A stretch of 64,000 nucleotides of DNA from Candidatus Enterococcus moelleringii (GTDB lineage Bacteria; Bacillota; Bacilli; Lactobacillales; Enterococcaceae). Position numbers and translations under genes: made by a program. The stretch spans positions 1 to 64,000 of the forward strand of contig NZ_JAFREM010000029.1 in NCBI RefSeq assembly GCF_017377575.1, in the 5' to 3' direction. The notes under the pieces are model-generated. The model was not told where the DNA came from and ran no database searches. It was given only the letters and a program-made list of their open reading frames with translations. The number at the start of each line of letters is the position of its first letter. Position 1 is the stretch's first letter. Shown one piece after another: positions 23,795 to 31,415 of the stretch.

Positions 23795-24451
23795 TTAATA
23801 ACGAGCCATGCGCTGCTCAAGTCGTTGTTGAAAATAACCCAACACAGTACAAACCATCAAATAATATACAGCAACTAAGCAGTATAACAGCAGCGGCTCA
23901 TAAGTCCGCGCGGCAATCCGCTGGCCGGTCATAAAAATTTCAACAATCGTGATGCTGGAAGCAAGGGACGTATCCTTCACTAAGCTAATCAGCGTGTTGG
24001 ACAAAGGAGGTACCGCAATTTTAAAAGCCTGCGGCGCTAAAATGCGGCGCAAAATTTGCCAACGGCTCATGCCTAATGAGGCTGCCGATTCATATTGTCC
24101 ATTCGGAATCGCCAGCAACGCCGAGCGAATTGTTTCAGAAGCATAAGCTCCAGTATTCAAGGACAAGGTCAAGACTGCCGCTGGGAAAGCTTCAAACTGA
24201 ATCCCCACACTAGGCAATCCGAAAAAGACAATGAACAACTGAACCAACAGCGGTGTCCCGCGGAAAATCCAAACATACAGATAGAAAATCGTATTTAAAA
24301 TTCGCTGTTTCGAAATACGCGCCAAAGCTGTGATCACCGCAATGATCAAGCCAAAGCTAAAGGAAAGAATGGTTAAGGGTATCGTTACTTGAAGCAAGGC
24401 CGTCAGCAAGGGCCATAAACTAGTTTGTACAATTGAAAGTGTTCGCTCCAT
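23795..24451 (-). CDS. Polar amino acid ABC transporter permease
   Basis: 218-aa inner-membrane subunit of the His/Glu/Cys type with about five helices. It carries the family motif EAAxxLG in the form YESAASLGMSRWQILRRILAP, the ATPase contact loop. RGTPLLVQLFIVFFGLP is also typical. Start at ATG 24451 (GAAAGG 9 nt before it) in preference to GTG 24457. Lies 14 nt after the binding-protein gene. Confidence 0.92.
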   Translation of the reverse strand: MERTLSIVQTSLWPLLTALLQVTIPLTILSFSFGLIIAVITALARISKQRILNTIFYLYVWIFRGTPLLVQLFIVFFGLPSVGIQFEAFPAAVLTLSLNTGAYASETIRSALLAIPNGQYESAASLGMSRWQILRRILAPQAFKIAVPPLSNTLISLVKDTSLASSITIVEIFMTGQRIAARTYEPLLLYCLVAVYYLMVCTVLGYFQQRLEQRMARY

Positions 24452-24465
24452 AATCACAAACCTTT

Positions 24466-25227
24466 CTATTGTGAAATATCCTTATCAAAATATTTCGTTG
24501 ATAATTTCGTCAAAGTACCGTCATCTTTTAATTCCTGTAATGCTTGATTGATTTCTTCAATCAATTCCTCATTACCCTTATGAAGCATTGCCCCAACTTC
24601 CGTCGTCTCATCAGAAACCTGAACCAGCTTCAACGGCGCATCCGGCTGCTGATTGATGTAATCGTAATAAGTGACATCGTCGTTTAAAGTAGCATCCGCT
24701 TGTCCATTAGCAACTAATTCCGCCGACTTACTGAAGCCGTCGGTACTGACTAATTCTGCTCCGTACTCCTCAGCCAACACCGCATAATTTGAAGTCAACG
24801 ATTGGGCTGATTTTTTGCCTTTCAAATCATCAAAGCTTTGGATCGTGTCATCTGCTTCATTGGTAATCAAGGAAGCATGGGAAACACTGTAGGGAATGGT
24901 GAAATCATATTTTTCTTTCCGTTCATCCGTAATACTCACTTGATTAAAGATGACATCGGATTTTTCCGCATCAAAGGCTGCCAGCATTGAATCCCAAGGG
25001 GCATCCACAAATTCTACTTGATAGCCGATTTTTTCAGCTACTGCTTCGGCCACTTCTACATCGTAACCGACTAATTCGTTTTCTTCGTTTCGATAAGAAA
25101 ATGGTGCGTAGGTTCCTTCTGTGCCCACCCGCAGCACTTTTTCTTCGGTAGCAGAATTGCCAGATTGGCAGCCTCCTAGTAAAAATAAACCCGCTAGTGC
25201 GGTGACTAAAATCAGTTTCTTTTTCAT
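24466..25227 (-). CDS. Amino acid ABC transporter substrate-binding lipoprotein
   Basis: 253-aa lipoprotein with signal MKKKLILVTALAGLFLLGGC and lipidated Cys20. The mature protein is a family 3 solute-binding protein: LRVGTEGTYAPFSYRNEENE, LVGYDVEVAEAVAEKIG, and DVIFNQVSITDERKEKYDF. It resembles cystine-binding TcyA/FliY types. The ATG follows directly after the stop of the PLP enzyme gene (TAG-ATG), with AGGGGG upstream. The sulfur amino acid substrate is inferred from the operon. Confidence 0.9.
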   Translation of the reverse strand: MKKKLILVTALAGLFLLGGCQSGNSATEEKVLRVGTEGTYAPFSYRNEENELVGYDVEVAEAVAEKIGYQVEFVDAPWDSMLAAFDAEKSDVIFNQVSITDERKEKYDFTIPYSVSHASLITNEADDTIQSFDDLKGKKSAQSLTSNYAVLAEEYGAELVSTDGFSKSAELVANGQADATLNDDVTYYDYINQQPDAPLKLVQVSDETTEVGAMLHKGNEELIEEINQALQELKDDGTLTKLSTKYFDKDISQ

Positions 25228-26370
25228 CTAAATTTCCCCCTTCGCTTGCTTCAAGGCTTGCGCCACATCGGCAACTAAATCCTCGCTGTTTTCAATTCCC
25301 ACCGCTACCCGCAGCAGACGATCGCTAATTCCAATTTTTTCTCGTAAATCCTGAGAATAGGACTCGTGAGTCATGGAAGCCGGGTGACAAATCAAGCTTT
25401 CAACCCCGCCTAGACTAACTGCCAGTGGAAACATTTTTAATTGTTGAACAAAAACCGATAAGTCATATTCTTCCGGTAATTCAAAGGAAATTACCGCACC
25501 AATACCAGTTGCCTGACTTGATTGAATCGCCGCTTCTTCCTTGGAATGAGCCCCAGCAAAATTGACTGAAATAGCTTGGCTTTGCAAAAAAACGATCAGT
25601 TTGTGGGTATTTTCAATTTGCCGATCCATCCGTACTGCCAATGTTTTAATTCCTCGAATCAACGAATATGAATCAAAAGGACTTAAAATGTTGCCTAGCG
25701 TGTTTTGAATGACCTTCAACCGTTCACCGATTGCTTGATCATTAGTTAAAACAGCTCCCGCAATCAAATCAGCATGTCCAGATAAATATTTGGTAGCTGA
25801 ATAAGTGACAATATCGGCTCCCAATGCCAACGGCTTTTGCAAGTAGGCGGTCATAAAGGTATTATCTACTGCCACGACGGCACCATGTTGATGGGCAAGC
25901 TCACTGATTCTTTTAATATCTGTGACTTCCAGCAGTGGATTAGAAGGTGTTTCGATAAAAATCATTTTTACCGTGAGATCAAAATGTTCTTCAGACAAGT
26001 GGTTAAAATCTTCCACCAGCTGGTACTCTAACCCCCGAGACTCAAACAACTGATCCAAATAGCGAAAGGTTCCGCCGTAAATATTGTTGTTCAATAAAAC
26101 TTTGTCGCCGTGCTTCAAAAGCTGAAAGACCGAACTTGTAGCGGCCATCCCCGAAGCAAAGGCGTAACTATATTGCGCTTCCTCCAGCTGGCCCAGCAAA
26201 TCCTCTACCTGATTCCGCGTTGGGTTGCCTCCCCTTGAGTAGGCAAAATCCTGTTCTTCTCCAATCGCCGGCTGAATATAGGTTGAAGCTAAAAAAATCG
26301 GTGGAACGATCGCACCATAAGGATTGTTATGGGCAGAAATTCCTTGAACGAGCAATGATTCAATTTTCAT
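25228..26370 (-). CDS. Cys/Met-metabolism PLP enzyme (cystathionine gamma-synthase or beta-/gamma-lyase)
   Basis: 380-aa fold-type I PLP enzyme. Features are the phosphate-binding YSRGGNPTRNQVE, SGMAAT, VDNTFMTAYLQKPL with the PLP Asp, and the Schiff-base Lys in TYSATKYLSGHADLIAG. Family members make cystathionine or release homocysteine or cysteine from it; sequence alone does not decide between them. ATG at 26370 chosen for AGGAGG 5 nt upstream; the 34-residue longer frame lies in the T-box region. First gene of the T-box operon with the amino acid transporter and the MetE-like enzyme. Confidence 0.9.
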   Translation of the reverse strand: MKIESLLVQGISAHNNPYGAIVPPIFLASTYIQPAIGEEQDFAYSRGGNPTRNQVEDLLGQLEEAQYSYAFASGMAATSSVFQLLKHGDKVLLNNNIYGGTFRYLDQLFESRGLEYQLVEDFNHLSEEHFDLTVKMIFIETPSNPLLEVTDIKRISELAHQHGAVVAVDNTFMTAYLQKPLALGADIVTYSATKYLSGHADLIAGAVLTNDQAIGERLKVIQNTLGNILSPFDSYSLIRGIKTLAVRMDRQIENTHKLIVFLQSQAISVNFAGAHSKEEAAIQSSQATGIGAVISFELPEEYDLSVFVQQLKMFPLAVSLGGVESLICHPASMTHESYSQDLREKIGISDRLLRVAVGIENSEDLVADVAQALKQAKGEI

Positions 26371-26469
26371 GTTTTCCTCCTGTAATAATATTTTTGGAAT
26401 AAAAATACTTTTCCGATGCCTGCTTACGCGAAAAACCTTCGTTGATGATCCCCAAAAAGCTGCGGAAAA

Positions 26470-26732
26470 CAAAAAAAGCCCTTTTACCAGCTATGTACTA
26501 GTAAAAGGACGAATCATCGTGTTACCACCTTTTGTTTAGACAGGTTCCCCCCGTCTCTCTGCCCGACGTCGCTAAACGCAAGATCGGCGGTCCTTGTATC
26601 GGTGGACACTCCGCTTTTGACTACCTATCGCCAAAAGTTTCTCAAAAGCCATTTTCAACTCTTCCCATCTAACTCTTTTCACCAACCAGAGTCTCTCTGC
26701 AACCGTTCCAAGTCTACTTTCTTTCTCATCGA
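26470..26732 (-). promoter_or_regulatory. T-box leader, probably methionine-specific
   Basis: The T-box sequence AAGGTGGTAACACG is at 26532-26519. It is followed by a terminator (CCTTTTAC / GTAAAAGG, T run) at about 26511-26470. Upstream lie a Stem I base AAAGT/ACTTT and a distal loop with CTGGTTGGTG. The specifier region GAAAATGGC suggests an ATG (Met) codon. In Lactobacillales, Met T-boxes control methionine synthesis and transport. The codon choice is my reading and needs structure-based confirmation. Confidence 0.85.
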
Positions 26733-26754
26733 AAAAATATTTTATTTGATTAAT

Positions 26755-26782
26755 AGATTATCACTAATTTTTCATTTGTCAA
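26755..26782 (-). promoter_or_regulatory. Promoter of the T-box operon
   Basis: TTGACA (26782-26777), 16-nt spacer, TAATCT (26760-26755) on the minus strand, placed about 20 nt before the T-box stem I. Confidence 0.6.
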
Positions 26783-26835
26783 CAGAAATTTTCATTTTAA
26801 TTTCATAATAGTCAGATCTGTTTCAAGAAAGATGA

Positions 26836-27405
26836 CTATAACGCTTGACTCATTTTAGCAATTTTCCGCAAATATTTCTCACGTTTTTCATTGGAAGACC
26901 CCCGCAAATAAGCAATCTCCGTCAGCTTCACCGGTTTGATTCCACACATGCCCAGCACTTGTCGTTTTAATACCCGACCGTAATCCTGCTGCATAAAGCG
27001 AGCATAAGGCTTCGGCGTGTCGTGACTGGTGATAACCCATGCCTGACGTCCTTTTAATAACCCCACTGGCAATAGACCTTTGTACTCATAAGCGAATCCT
27101 TTGGCAAACACTCGATCAATAAACCCCTTTAAGATCGCCGGCATCCCGCTCCACCAAATAGGAAAAATAAAAATCAATTGCTCCGACCACTCCAGCATTT
27201 CCCGATAGTTTGCAGTAGACGCTTCTGTCGCCAAGTCACGTCTCCTTTGCTGTTCGTTAAAAACTAAGACTGGATCGAAGTTTTCCTGATATAAATCCAG
27301 CAGCTTCACTTGGTGACTAGCCTTCAGATTTTCCTGCACAGCGTTTAAAACGGCGGCAGAAAATCCGGTTTGATTGGGGTAGGCGTAGACAATTAGTATT
27401 TTCAT
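26836..27405 (-). CDS. NAD(P)H-dependent FMN oxidoreductase, flavodoxin-like fold
   Basis: 189-aa member of the NQO/KefF/MdaB-type flavodoxin-like quinone reductases. N-terminal FMN phosphate loop region ILIVYAYPNQTGFSAAV. FPIWWSGMPAILKGFIDRVF is the classic family block. WVITSHDTPKPY follows. The ATG has GAAGGGA upstream. Monocistronic on the minus strand, downstream of the acetyltransferase pair and separated from it by a terminator. The electron acceptor cannot be told from sequence. Confidence 0.87.
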   Translation of the reverse strand: MKILIVYAYPNQTGFSAAVLNAVQENLKASHQVKLLDLYQENFDPVLVFNEQQRRRDLATEASTANYREMLEWSEQLIFIFPIWWSGMPAILKGFIDRVFAKGFAYEYKGLLPVGLLKGRQAWVITSHDTPKPYARFMQQDYGRVLKRQVLGMCGIKPVKLTEIAYLRGSSNEKREKYLRKIAKMSQAL

Positions 27406-27486
27406 AAGTCATTCCCTTCGAAAGTTGATTACCATTCAGTATAGAGGTTTTGAAGGGGGAATGATAGCCGATTTTATTTGGCCAGT

Positions 27487-27530
27487 AAAAAAGAACGACC
27501 ATTTGGACCGTGTTTGGTCCATGATCGCTC
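27487..27530 (-). terminator. Terminator of the acetyltransferase operon
   Basis: GAGCGATCATGGACC / GGTCCAAATGGTCGTTC stem with a following T run on the minus strand. Confidence 0.7.
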
Positions 27531-27540
27531 AAATACTTTC

Positions 27541-27978
27541 TTATGCGTTGCGCGTCCAGCTCATTTGATATTCTACTTCGTCGGTTTGTGGATCGATCCT
27601 TTCTGCTTCCACGGTGAATCCTTGCTTTACGTAAAAACGATAAGCTTGTTGATTCTGTTTGTAGACTGCCAACGTCAATTTTTCGTTTCGGCTCATTGCC
27701 TCAGCTAACAAAGCTCGGCCGATCCCCTGCTGCTGGTACTCCTTTTTGACAAAAATACCAGCGATATAACCCTCCATCAAGCCCATGAATCCGGCTAGTT
27801 CACCTTCGTCAGAGTAAACAAACAGCTGGGCATTTGGCAGCATCTCCTTGACTTCAGAATAATTGCCGCGCCAATAATCCGCTGCTACAAAATCATGAGC
27901 CTCCAAATTACTGGCTAGCCACAGTTGAGCAATTTTTTCAATTTCCTGTTGAGTGGGGTTCGTTAATTCTTTGATCAT
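27541..27978 (-). CDS. GNAT family N-acetyltransferase, 145 aa
   Basis: Single GNAT domain with the acetyl-CoA-binding motif QQQGIGRALLAEA and a C-terminal QAYRFYVKQGFTVEAERID. It resembles YjaB/RimI-like enzymes. Its ATG overlaps the stop of the preceding GNAT gene (ATGA), so the two are translated together. Substrate unknown. Confidence 0.87.
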   Translation of the reverse strand: MIKELTNPTQQEIEKIAQLWLASNLEAHDFVAADYWRGNYSEVKEMLPNAQLFVYSDEGELAGFMGLMEGYIAGIFVKKEYQQQGIGRALLAEAMSRNEKLTLAVYKQNQQAYRFYVKQGFTVEAERIDPQTDEVEYQMSWTRNA

Positions 27979-28520
27979 TTGTCCTCCATCTTTTCCGGTT
28001 TGACTGAATAAAAGCCAAAGGAAAAATATTTTAGTAACGCTTGATAGTCAGAAAAAACAAAGTTCGGTGTATTCGCTAATACATCGTACAGCACACCATA
28101 TTCTTTGACTTTGTGTCCGGTATCGTGGAAATTATTTTTGAAATAAAACTGTTGTCTCCTCAGGCGCTGCTGATAATTCTCAGCCGCCGGATCCACCGTT
28201 TCAATTGTTAAAACCACGCCGCGATCCTGATATTTTTCCTGAATCCAGCTGAGTATTTTTGAGCCGTAGCCCTGGGAGCGCTGGTCCGGATCGGTGGCAA
28301 GATAAAAAATAAAAGTCAGTTTTTCACTGTGCACCAAATAAGTAAAACCGCAAAAGACCCCTTGATCATAAAAAGCCAAAAATTCTACCCGTTTTCTCCT
28401 CGCGAACAGCCGCAGCAGCCACACCGGCATTTGTTCTTCTTCAGGGAAAGAATTTTTATAAATATCAAAAATTTTAGCGTACTCCGGTAATTGTCGTGTA
28501 ATATTTTTTACAGTAAGCAT
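27975..28520 (-). CDS. GNAT family N-acetyltransferase, 181 aa
   Basis: GNAT fold with the motif RSQGYGSKILSWIQEKY, preceded by LTFIFYLATDPDQ, and a tail RRQQFYFKNNFHDTG typical of a larger GNAT subgroup. AGGAGG precedes the ATG. It is the first gene of a two-gene unit with a second, unrelated-looking GNAT enzyme. Substrate unknown. Confidence 0.85.
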   Translation of the reverse strand: MLTVKNITRQLPEYAKIFDIYKNSFPEEEQMPVWLLRLFARRKRVEFLAFYDQGVFCGFTYLVHSEKLTFIFYLATDPDQRSQGYGSKILSWIQEKYQDRGVVLTIETVDPAAENYQQRLRRQQFYFKNNFHDTGHKVKEYGVLYDVLANTPNFVFSDYQALLKYFSFGFYSVKPEKMEDK

Positions 28521-28533
28521 CGAATCCTCCTAA

Positions 28534-28562
28534 AAAAAAGACTCCTAAGAGCCTTTTTTTGT
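28534..28562 (-). terminator. Small terminator overlapping the 39-aa ORF end
   Basis: GGCTC-TTAG-GAGTC hairpin flanked by A and T runs, overlapping the stop codon of the small ORF. It may insulate the ORF from the GNAT operon. Confidence 0.55.
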
Positions 28563-28664
28563 TTCTTTGTGATGGGTGATAATTTCAATCCCCATAATCA
28601 TCCCGCAGGCGGCCGTCGCAACCAGCGAGATCGCCAACACACTTACCCAATTTCTTCTTTTCAA
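28545..28664 (-). CDS. Small membrane protein or lipoprotein, 39 aa
   Basis: Starts with TTG (28664), preceded by AGAGAGGTGA. The sequence has a basic start (KRRNWV), one hydrophobic helix containing a lipobox-like ATAAC at residue 20, and a short polar tail HHKETKKGS. It could be a tiny lipoprotein or a single-pass membrane peptide. It sits just upstream of the acetyltransferase operon and has its own weak terminator. Not recognised. Confidence 0.5.
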   Translation of the reverse strand: MKRRNWVSVLAISLVATAACGMIMGIEIITHHKETKKGS

Positions 28665-28730
28665 TTGACTCACCTCTCTTCCATTATGCCAGAAATGAAA
28701 CCATTTTCAAGAATATGGCTTTTTATTGCA

Positions 28731-28918
28731 TAAGAAAGGCTTCGCAAACTCGCTCAGCTTTGGAGCAATAAGACTAAAATTTTGATAAACTGCTCCTCAA
28801 GTTTCTCAAAATTTTCGCTTATTGCCGACAAAGCTAGTTTGTGAAGCCGGACATCAGTAGAATTGGTTTAAGCAGCTTTCTAATTGTGAATATCTTATAC
28901 TTTCTTTAAAGTCAAAAA
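28731..28918. repeat. Hairpin repeat element, copy 1
   Basis: A 111-nt imperfect palindrome (28738-28848) begins GGCTTCGCAAACTCGCTCAG and ends AGTTTGTGAAGCC. An AT-rich tail to about 28918 is shared with copy 2 at 31183. The two hairpins differ at seven positions. Six of these form three compensatory base pairs and the seventh makes a G-U, so the structure is conserved. Not recognised as a named element. Confidence 0.8.
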
Positions 28919-28936
28919 AAGCGCTAAACAGCGCTA
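28914..28936 (-). terminator. Short terminator after the AbrB-family gene
   Basis: AGCGCT-GTTT-AGCGCT followed by a T run on the minus strand, overlapping the stop codon. Confidence 0.6.
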
Positions 28937-29989
28937 TTCATTCACCACTAGGCGAACTAAAATTGGCAAAACAATAATCGTATACAGCGTACGGCAAATT
29001 TGAATCCCCGCAATTTTCGGCATGTCGCCTCCCAGTTCCCCCGCAATCAAGGAAATGTCGGTGGCCCCGGCTGGTGATGAAGCAAACAAAGCCGAGCGCA
29101 AATCCAGGATACCCCGCTTGTAGACAATAAAACCAAACAACACATTAATAAATAAATAGCTGCCTAACAGCAAGCAAGCCGGAATCAGCAGCTGACTGAT
29201 CTGCTCCAAACTTTCTCGGGTAAAGGTACTGCCAATAATCGAACCGGCCAAAATTTGAGCCAGCTGACGAATTTTATTGTTCAACGGCGCAGTATTTTTC
29301 AACAGTTTTAGACCGCAAGAAAAAATCAGCGAGAAAATCAAGGCCCCTACCGGAATTTGCAAGTACATCCCCAATAGACCGCCAATGCCAGAAACAACTA
29401 AGATCAACAAATTATTACTAATTTCCCTATTCGTTCCAAAGGTCAGGCTCTTTTTCAAAGCTGGTTTTTCCGGTTCCGGTTTCGGATCATCTTTGCCTAA
29501 GCGCTTCAAAATAAAACTGATCCAATAAGGCAAAATCAGCAGCATCCCCACCAAACGCGCCAGCTGCATGGTCGCCACAATTTCAGCCTGGGCCCCCATG
29601 TCGATACTGATCAGCGAAACATCCATAATCCCGCCTGGCAAACAACTAAGTAAAGCCGTTACCAAATCAATCGAGAAAAAACGCGCGAACAAAAAGCCCA
29701 TGACAAACGTGTTGATGGTAAAAAAAGTCATCAGCAGAACAATAGATTTCGCCAGTTTAGGAAAGTTCAATAAATCCTGCTTGGAGACCTGTTGACCGAT
29801 GTAAGCCCCGCTGACAACCTGGGCGATTACCTTCAAGCTGCCCGGCATAAACATCTCGTTTGTTATAATGGAAAACAATGCCACTGCCAGCATGCTCCCT
29901 GTCATAAATGCGGCCGGCATCTTCAAGCGTTTCGCCACCGTACTACCTAAAAATCCTACCACTAAAGTTCCAATTATTTTAACCAGCAC
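28934..29989 (-). CDS. AbrB-family membrane protein (putative transporter/regulator)
   Basis: 351-aa integral membrane protein with two homologous halves of about 150 residues, each with several helices. The first contains LLSCLPGGIMDVSLISIDMG and the second LFASSPAGATDISLIAGELG. This internal duplication (PGG/PAG-x-x-D-[VI]-SLI) defines the AbrB membrane family, often labelled ammonia monooxygenase regulator by mis-annotation. GTG start with GAGGAG upstream. Monocistronic, with a hairpin repeat downstream. Substrate unknown. Confidence 0.88.
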   Translation of the reverse strand: MLVKIIGTLVVGFLGSTVAKRLKMPAAFMTGSMLAVALFSIITNEMFMPGSLKVIAQVVSGAYIGQQVSKQDLLNFPKLAKSIVLLMTFFTINTFVMGFLFARFFSIDLVTALLSCLPGGIMDVSLISIDMGAQAEIVATMQLARLVGMLLILPYWISFILKRLGKDDPKPEPEKPALKKSLTFGTNREISNNLLILVVSGIGGLLGMYLQIPVGALIFSLIFSCGLKLLKNTAPLNNKIRQLAQILAGSIIGSTFTRESLEQISQLLIPACLLLGSYLFINVLFGFIVYKRGILDLRSALFASSPAGATDISLIAGELGGDMPKIAGIQICRTLYTIIVLPILVRLVVNE

Positions 29990-30141
29990 CTGCTTATCTC
30001 CTCAATGAAGCATATTCGTCTTGTTAGCTTCATTTTATCAGGTGCCTGCCAGATTGTACTGTTTTTTTATTGTTTTTTTATAAAAGTCTGCTTTTTTTCA
30101 CAGCTTTGCTTGAGATGCGTGAACTATCCCTGTTCCAATTA

Positions 30142-31005
30142 TTAATCAGCATATATGCCTTCAAGCACATTCTTCCCACTCCTCAATTTTTCTATAATCT
30201 GCCCCTGATCAATAAAGTCAAAATTTTTCCGTTTAAAGAACAATATAATAGGAAGAAAAAGTTCTCGCTCCTTGGAGTCCTTCATATAGTACTGCCGCAA
30301 TTCTAAATAAATTTCATCACCATTCTTAGTGACAACTTTTAAATAGAAAGATTCTCTCATCAGCTGCTGTAAGCGAGGAGTGTAGCCCCGCGGTGACCAG
30401 CCTAGAGTTGGGTTTGAACGAAATGGGACTAGGATTAGTTCCATTGATTGGATGTCCTGATAGTTGATCCTTCTCGTTTTTCGCTGACCGAACAGAGCTT
30501 TCAAAGGTAAGATCAACTCATCTAAGGAACCGCTGATTCCCAACGAGCGTAGATGAGGTGTAGCATAAACTAGTCCAGTCTTTTCAATTCTCCAATAGTT
30601 GTAATACCGCTTGAAATCAAAGGGAAAGCCATACACACTCAAAACAATCATTAATGCAGACACCAACAATAGACGGAAAAAGTCCCCCGCCACTTCTTCT
30701 ATCGAGCCCAGCCCTATGAACGAAAGCAGCGGCAGTGAAGCCATTACCCCTAGAATGATTAACGCCTTTCTGGATTTGGGTTTGCCAAAATCAAAGGGCA
30801 GCGGTAAATAAGGCGAACCGGTAATTAGTTCATCTAAGGAAATGTTCAAAATCTCGCTCAGCAAAATCAAATTGTCAATACTGGGCAGATTTTCGCCGGT
30901 TTCCCATTTGGAAATCGATTGACGTGCGATTTTCAATTCTTCTGCCAACTGAGTTTGAGTCAAATTATTTTTCTTTCTATACTTAATGATATTTTTTGCT
31001 AACAC
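30142..31005 (-). CDS. XRE-family regulator with membrane-associated C-terminal region
   Basis: 287 aa. An N-terminal helix-turn-helix (NLTQTQLAEELKIARQSISKWETGENLPSIDN, read here as LTQTQLAEELKIARQSIS then WETG) covers residues 1-60. Two hydrophobic helices lie around 82-100 and 108-128. A C-terminal domain from about 150 (GLVYATPHLRSLG, YQDIQSMELIL) resembles PH-like domains of membrane-linked regulators. GTG start with AAAGGAG. Monocistronic. It may sense a membrane-located signal; the target is unknown. Confidence 0.8.
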   Translation of the reverse strand: MLAKNIIKYRKKNNLTQTQLAEELKIARQSISKWETGENLPSIDNLILLSEILNISLDELITGSPYLPLPFDFGKPKSRKALIILGVMASLPLLSFIGLGSIEEVAGDFFRLLLVSALMIVLSVYGFPFDFKRYYNYWRIEKTGLVYATPHLRSLGISGSLDELILPLKALFGQRKTRRINYQDIQSMELILVPFRSNPTLGWSPRGYTPRLQQLMRESFYLKVVTKNGDEIYLELRQYYMKDSKERELFLPIILFFKRKNFDFIDQGQIIEKLRSGKNVLEGIYAD

Positions 31006-31182
31006 TAAAAAACTCCTTTCCTCCTATATGATAAGTGTATCCTATAAGCATAAAAATACCGCGCACTTATTACGTGCATCGGCTTGTTTTCAATGATTAT
31101 TCGACTTATTTAGCAAAACATTGGCAAAAATCTATTGTAGTCATAAACTAGAGTGGTTTTACAGTCTCATTTAGCTTATTAC
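31006..31182. other. Gene-free promoter-side region
   Basis: Part of the 410-nt gap between the XRE regulator and the PTS operon. It holds the regulator's upstream region, with AT-rich sequence and no recognisable gene or operator. The rest of the gap is hairpin repeat copy 2 and a terminator. Confidence 0.4.
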
Positions 31183-31370
31183 TAAGAAAGGCTTCGCAAA
31201 CTCGCTCAGCTTTGGAGCACTAAGACTAAAATTGGGATAAACTGCTCCTCAAGTTTCTCCCAATTTTCGCTTAGTGCCGACAAAGTTAGTTTGTGAAGCC
31301 GGACACCGGTAACATTGTTGTTACAAGCATTTCAATTTTGAAAAACTTATCCTTTCTTTAAGGTTAAAAA
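31183..31370. repeat. Hairpin repeat element, copy 2
   Basis: Same 111-nt palindrome at 31190-31300 and the same orientation as copy 1, followed by a related AT-rich tail ending near a TTTCTTTAAGG box. GCACTAAG pairs with CTTAGTGC where copy 1 has GCAATAAG/CTTATTGC. ATTGGGA pairs with TCCCAAT where copy 1 has ATTTTGA/TCAAAAT. Confidence 0.8.
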
Positions 31371-31408
31371 AATGGTCAAGAGAGAATTTCACCCTCATGA
31401 CCATTTAC
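31366..31408 (-). terminator. Terminator of the PTS operon
   Basis: AATGGTCATGAG / CTCTTGACCATT stem followed by seven T residues on the minus strand, just after the IIC gene. Confidence 0.85.
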
Positions 31409-31415
31409 TTATTTA

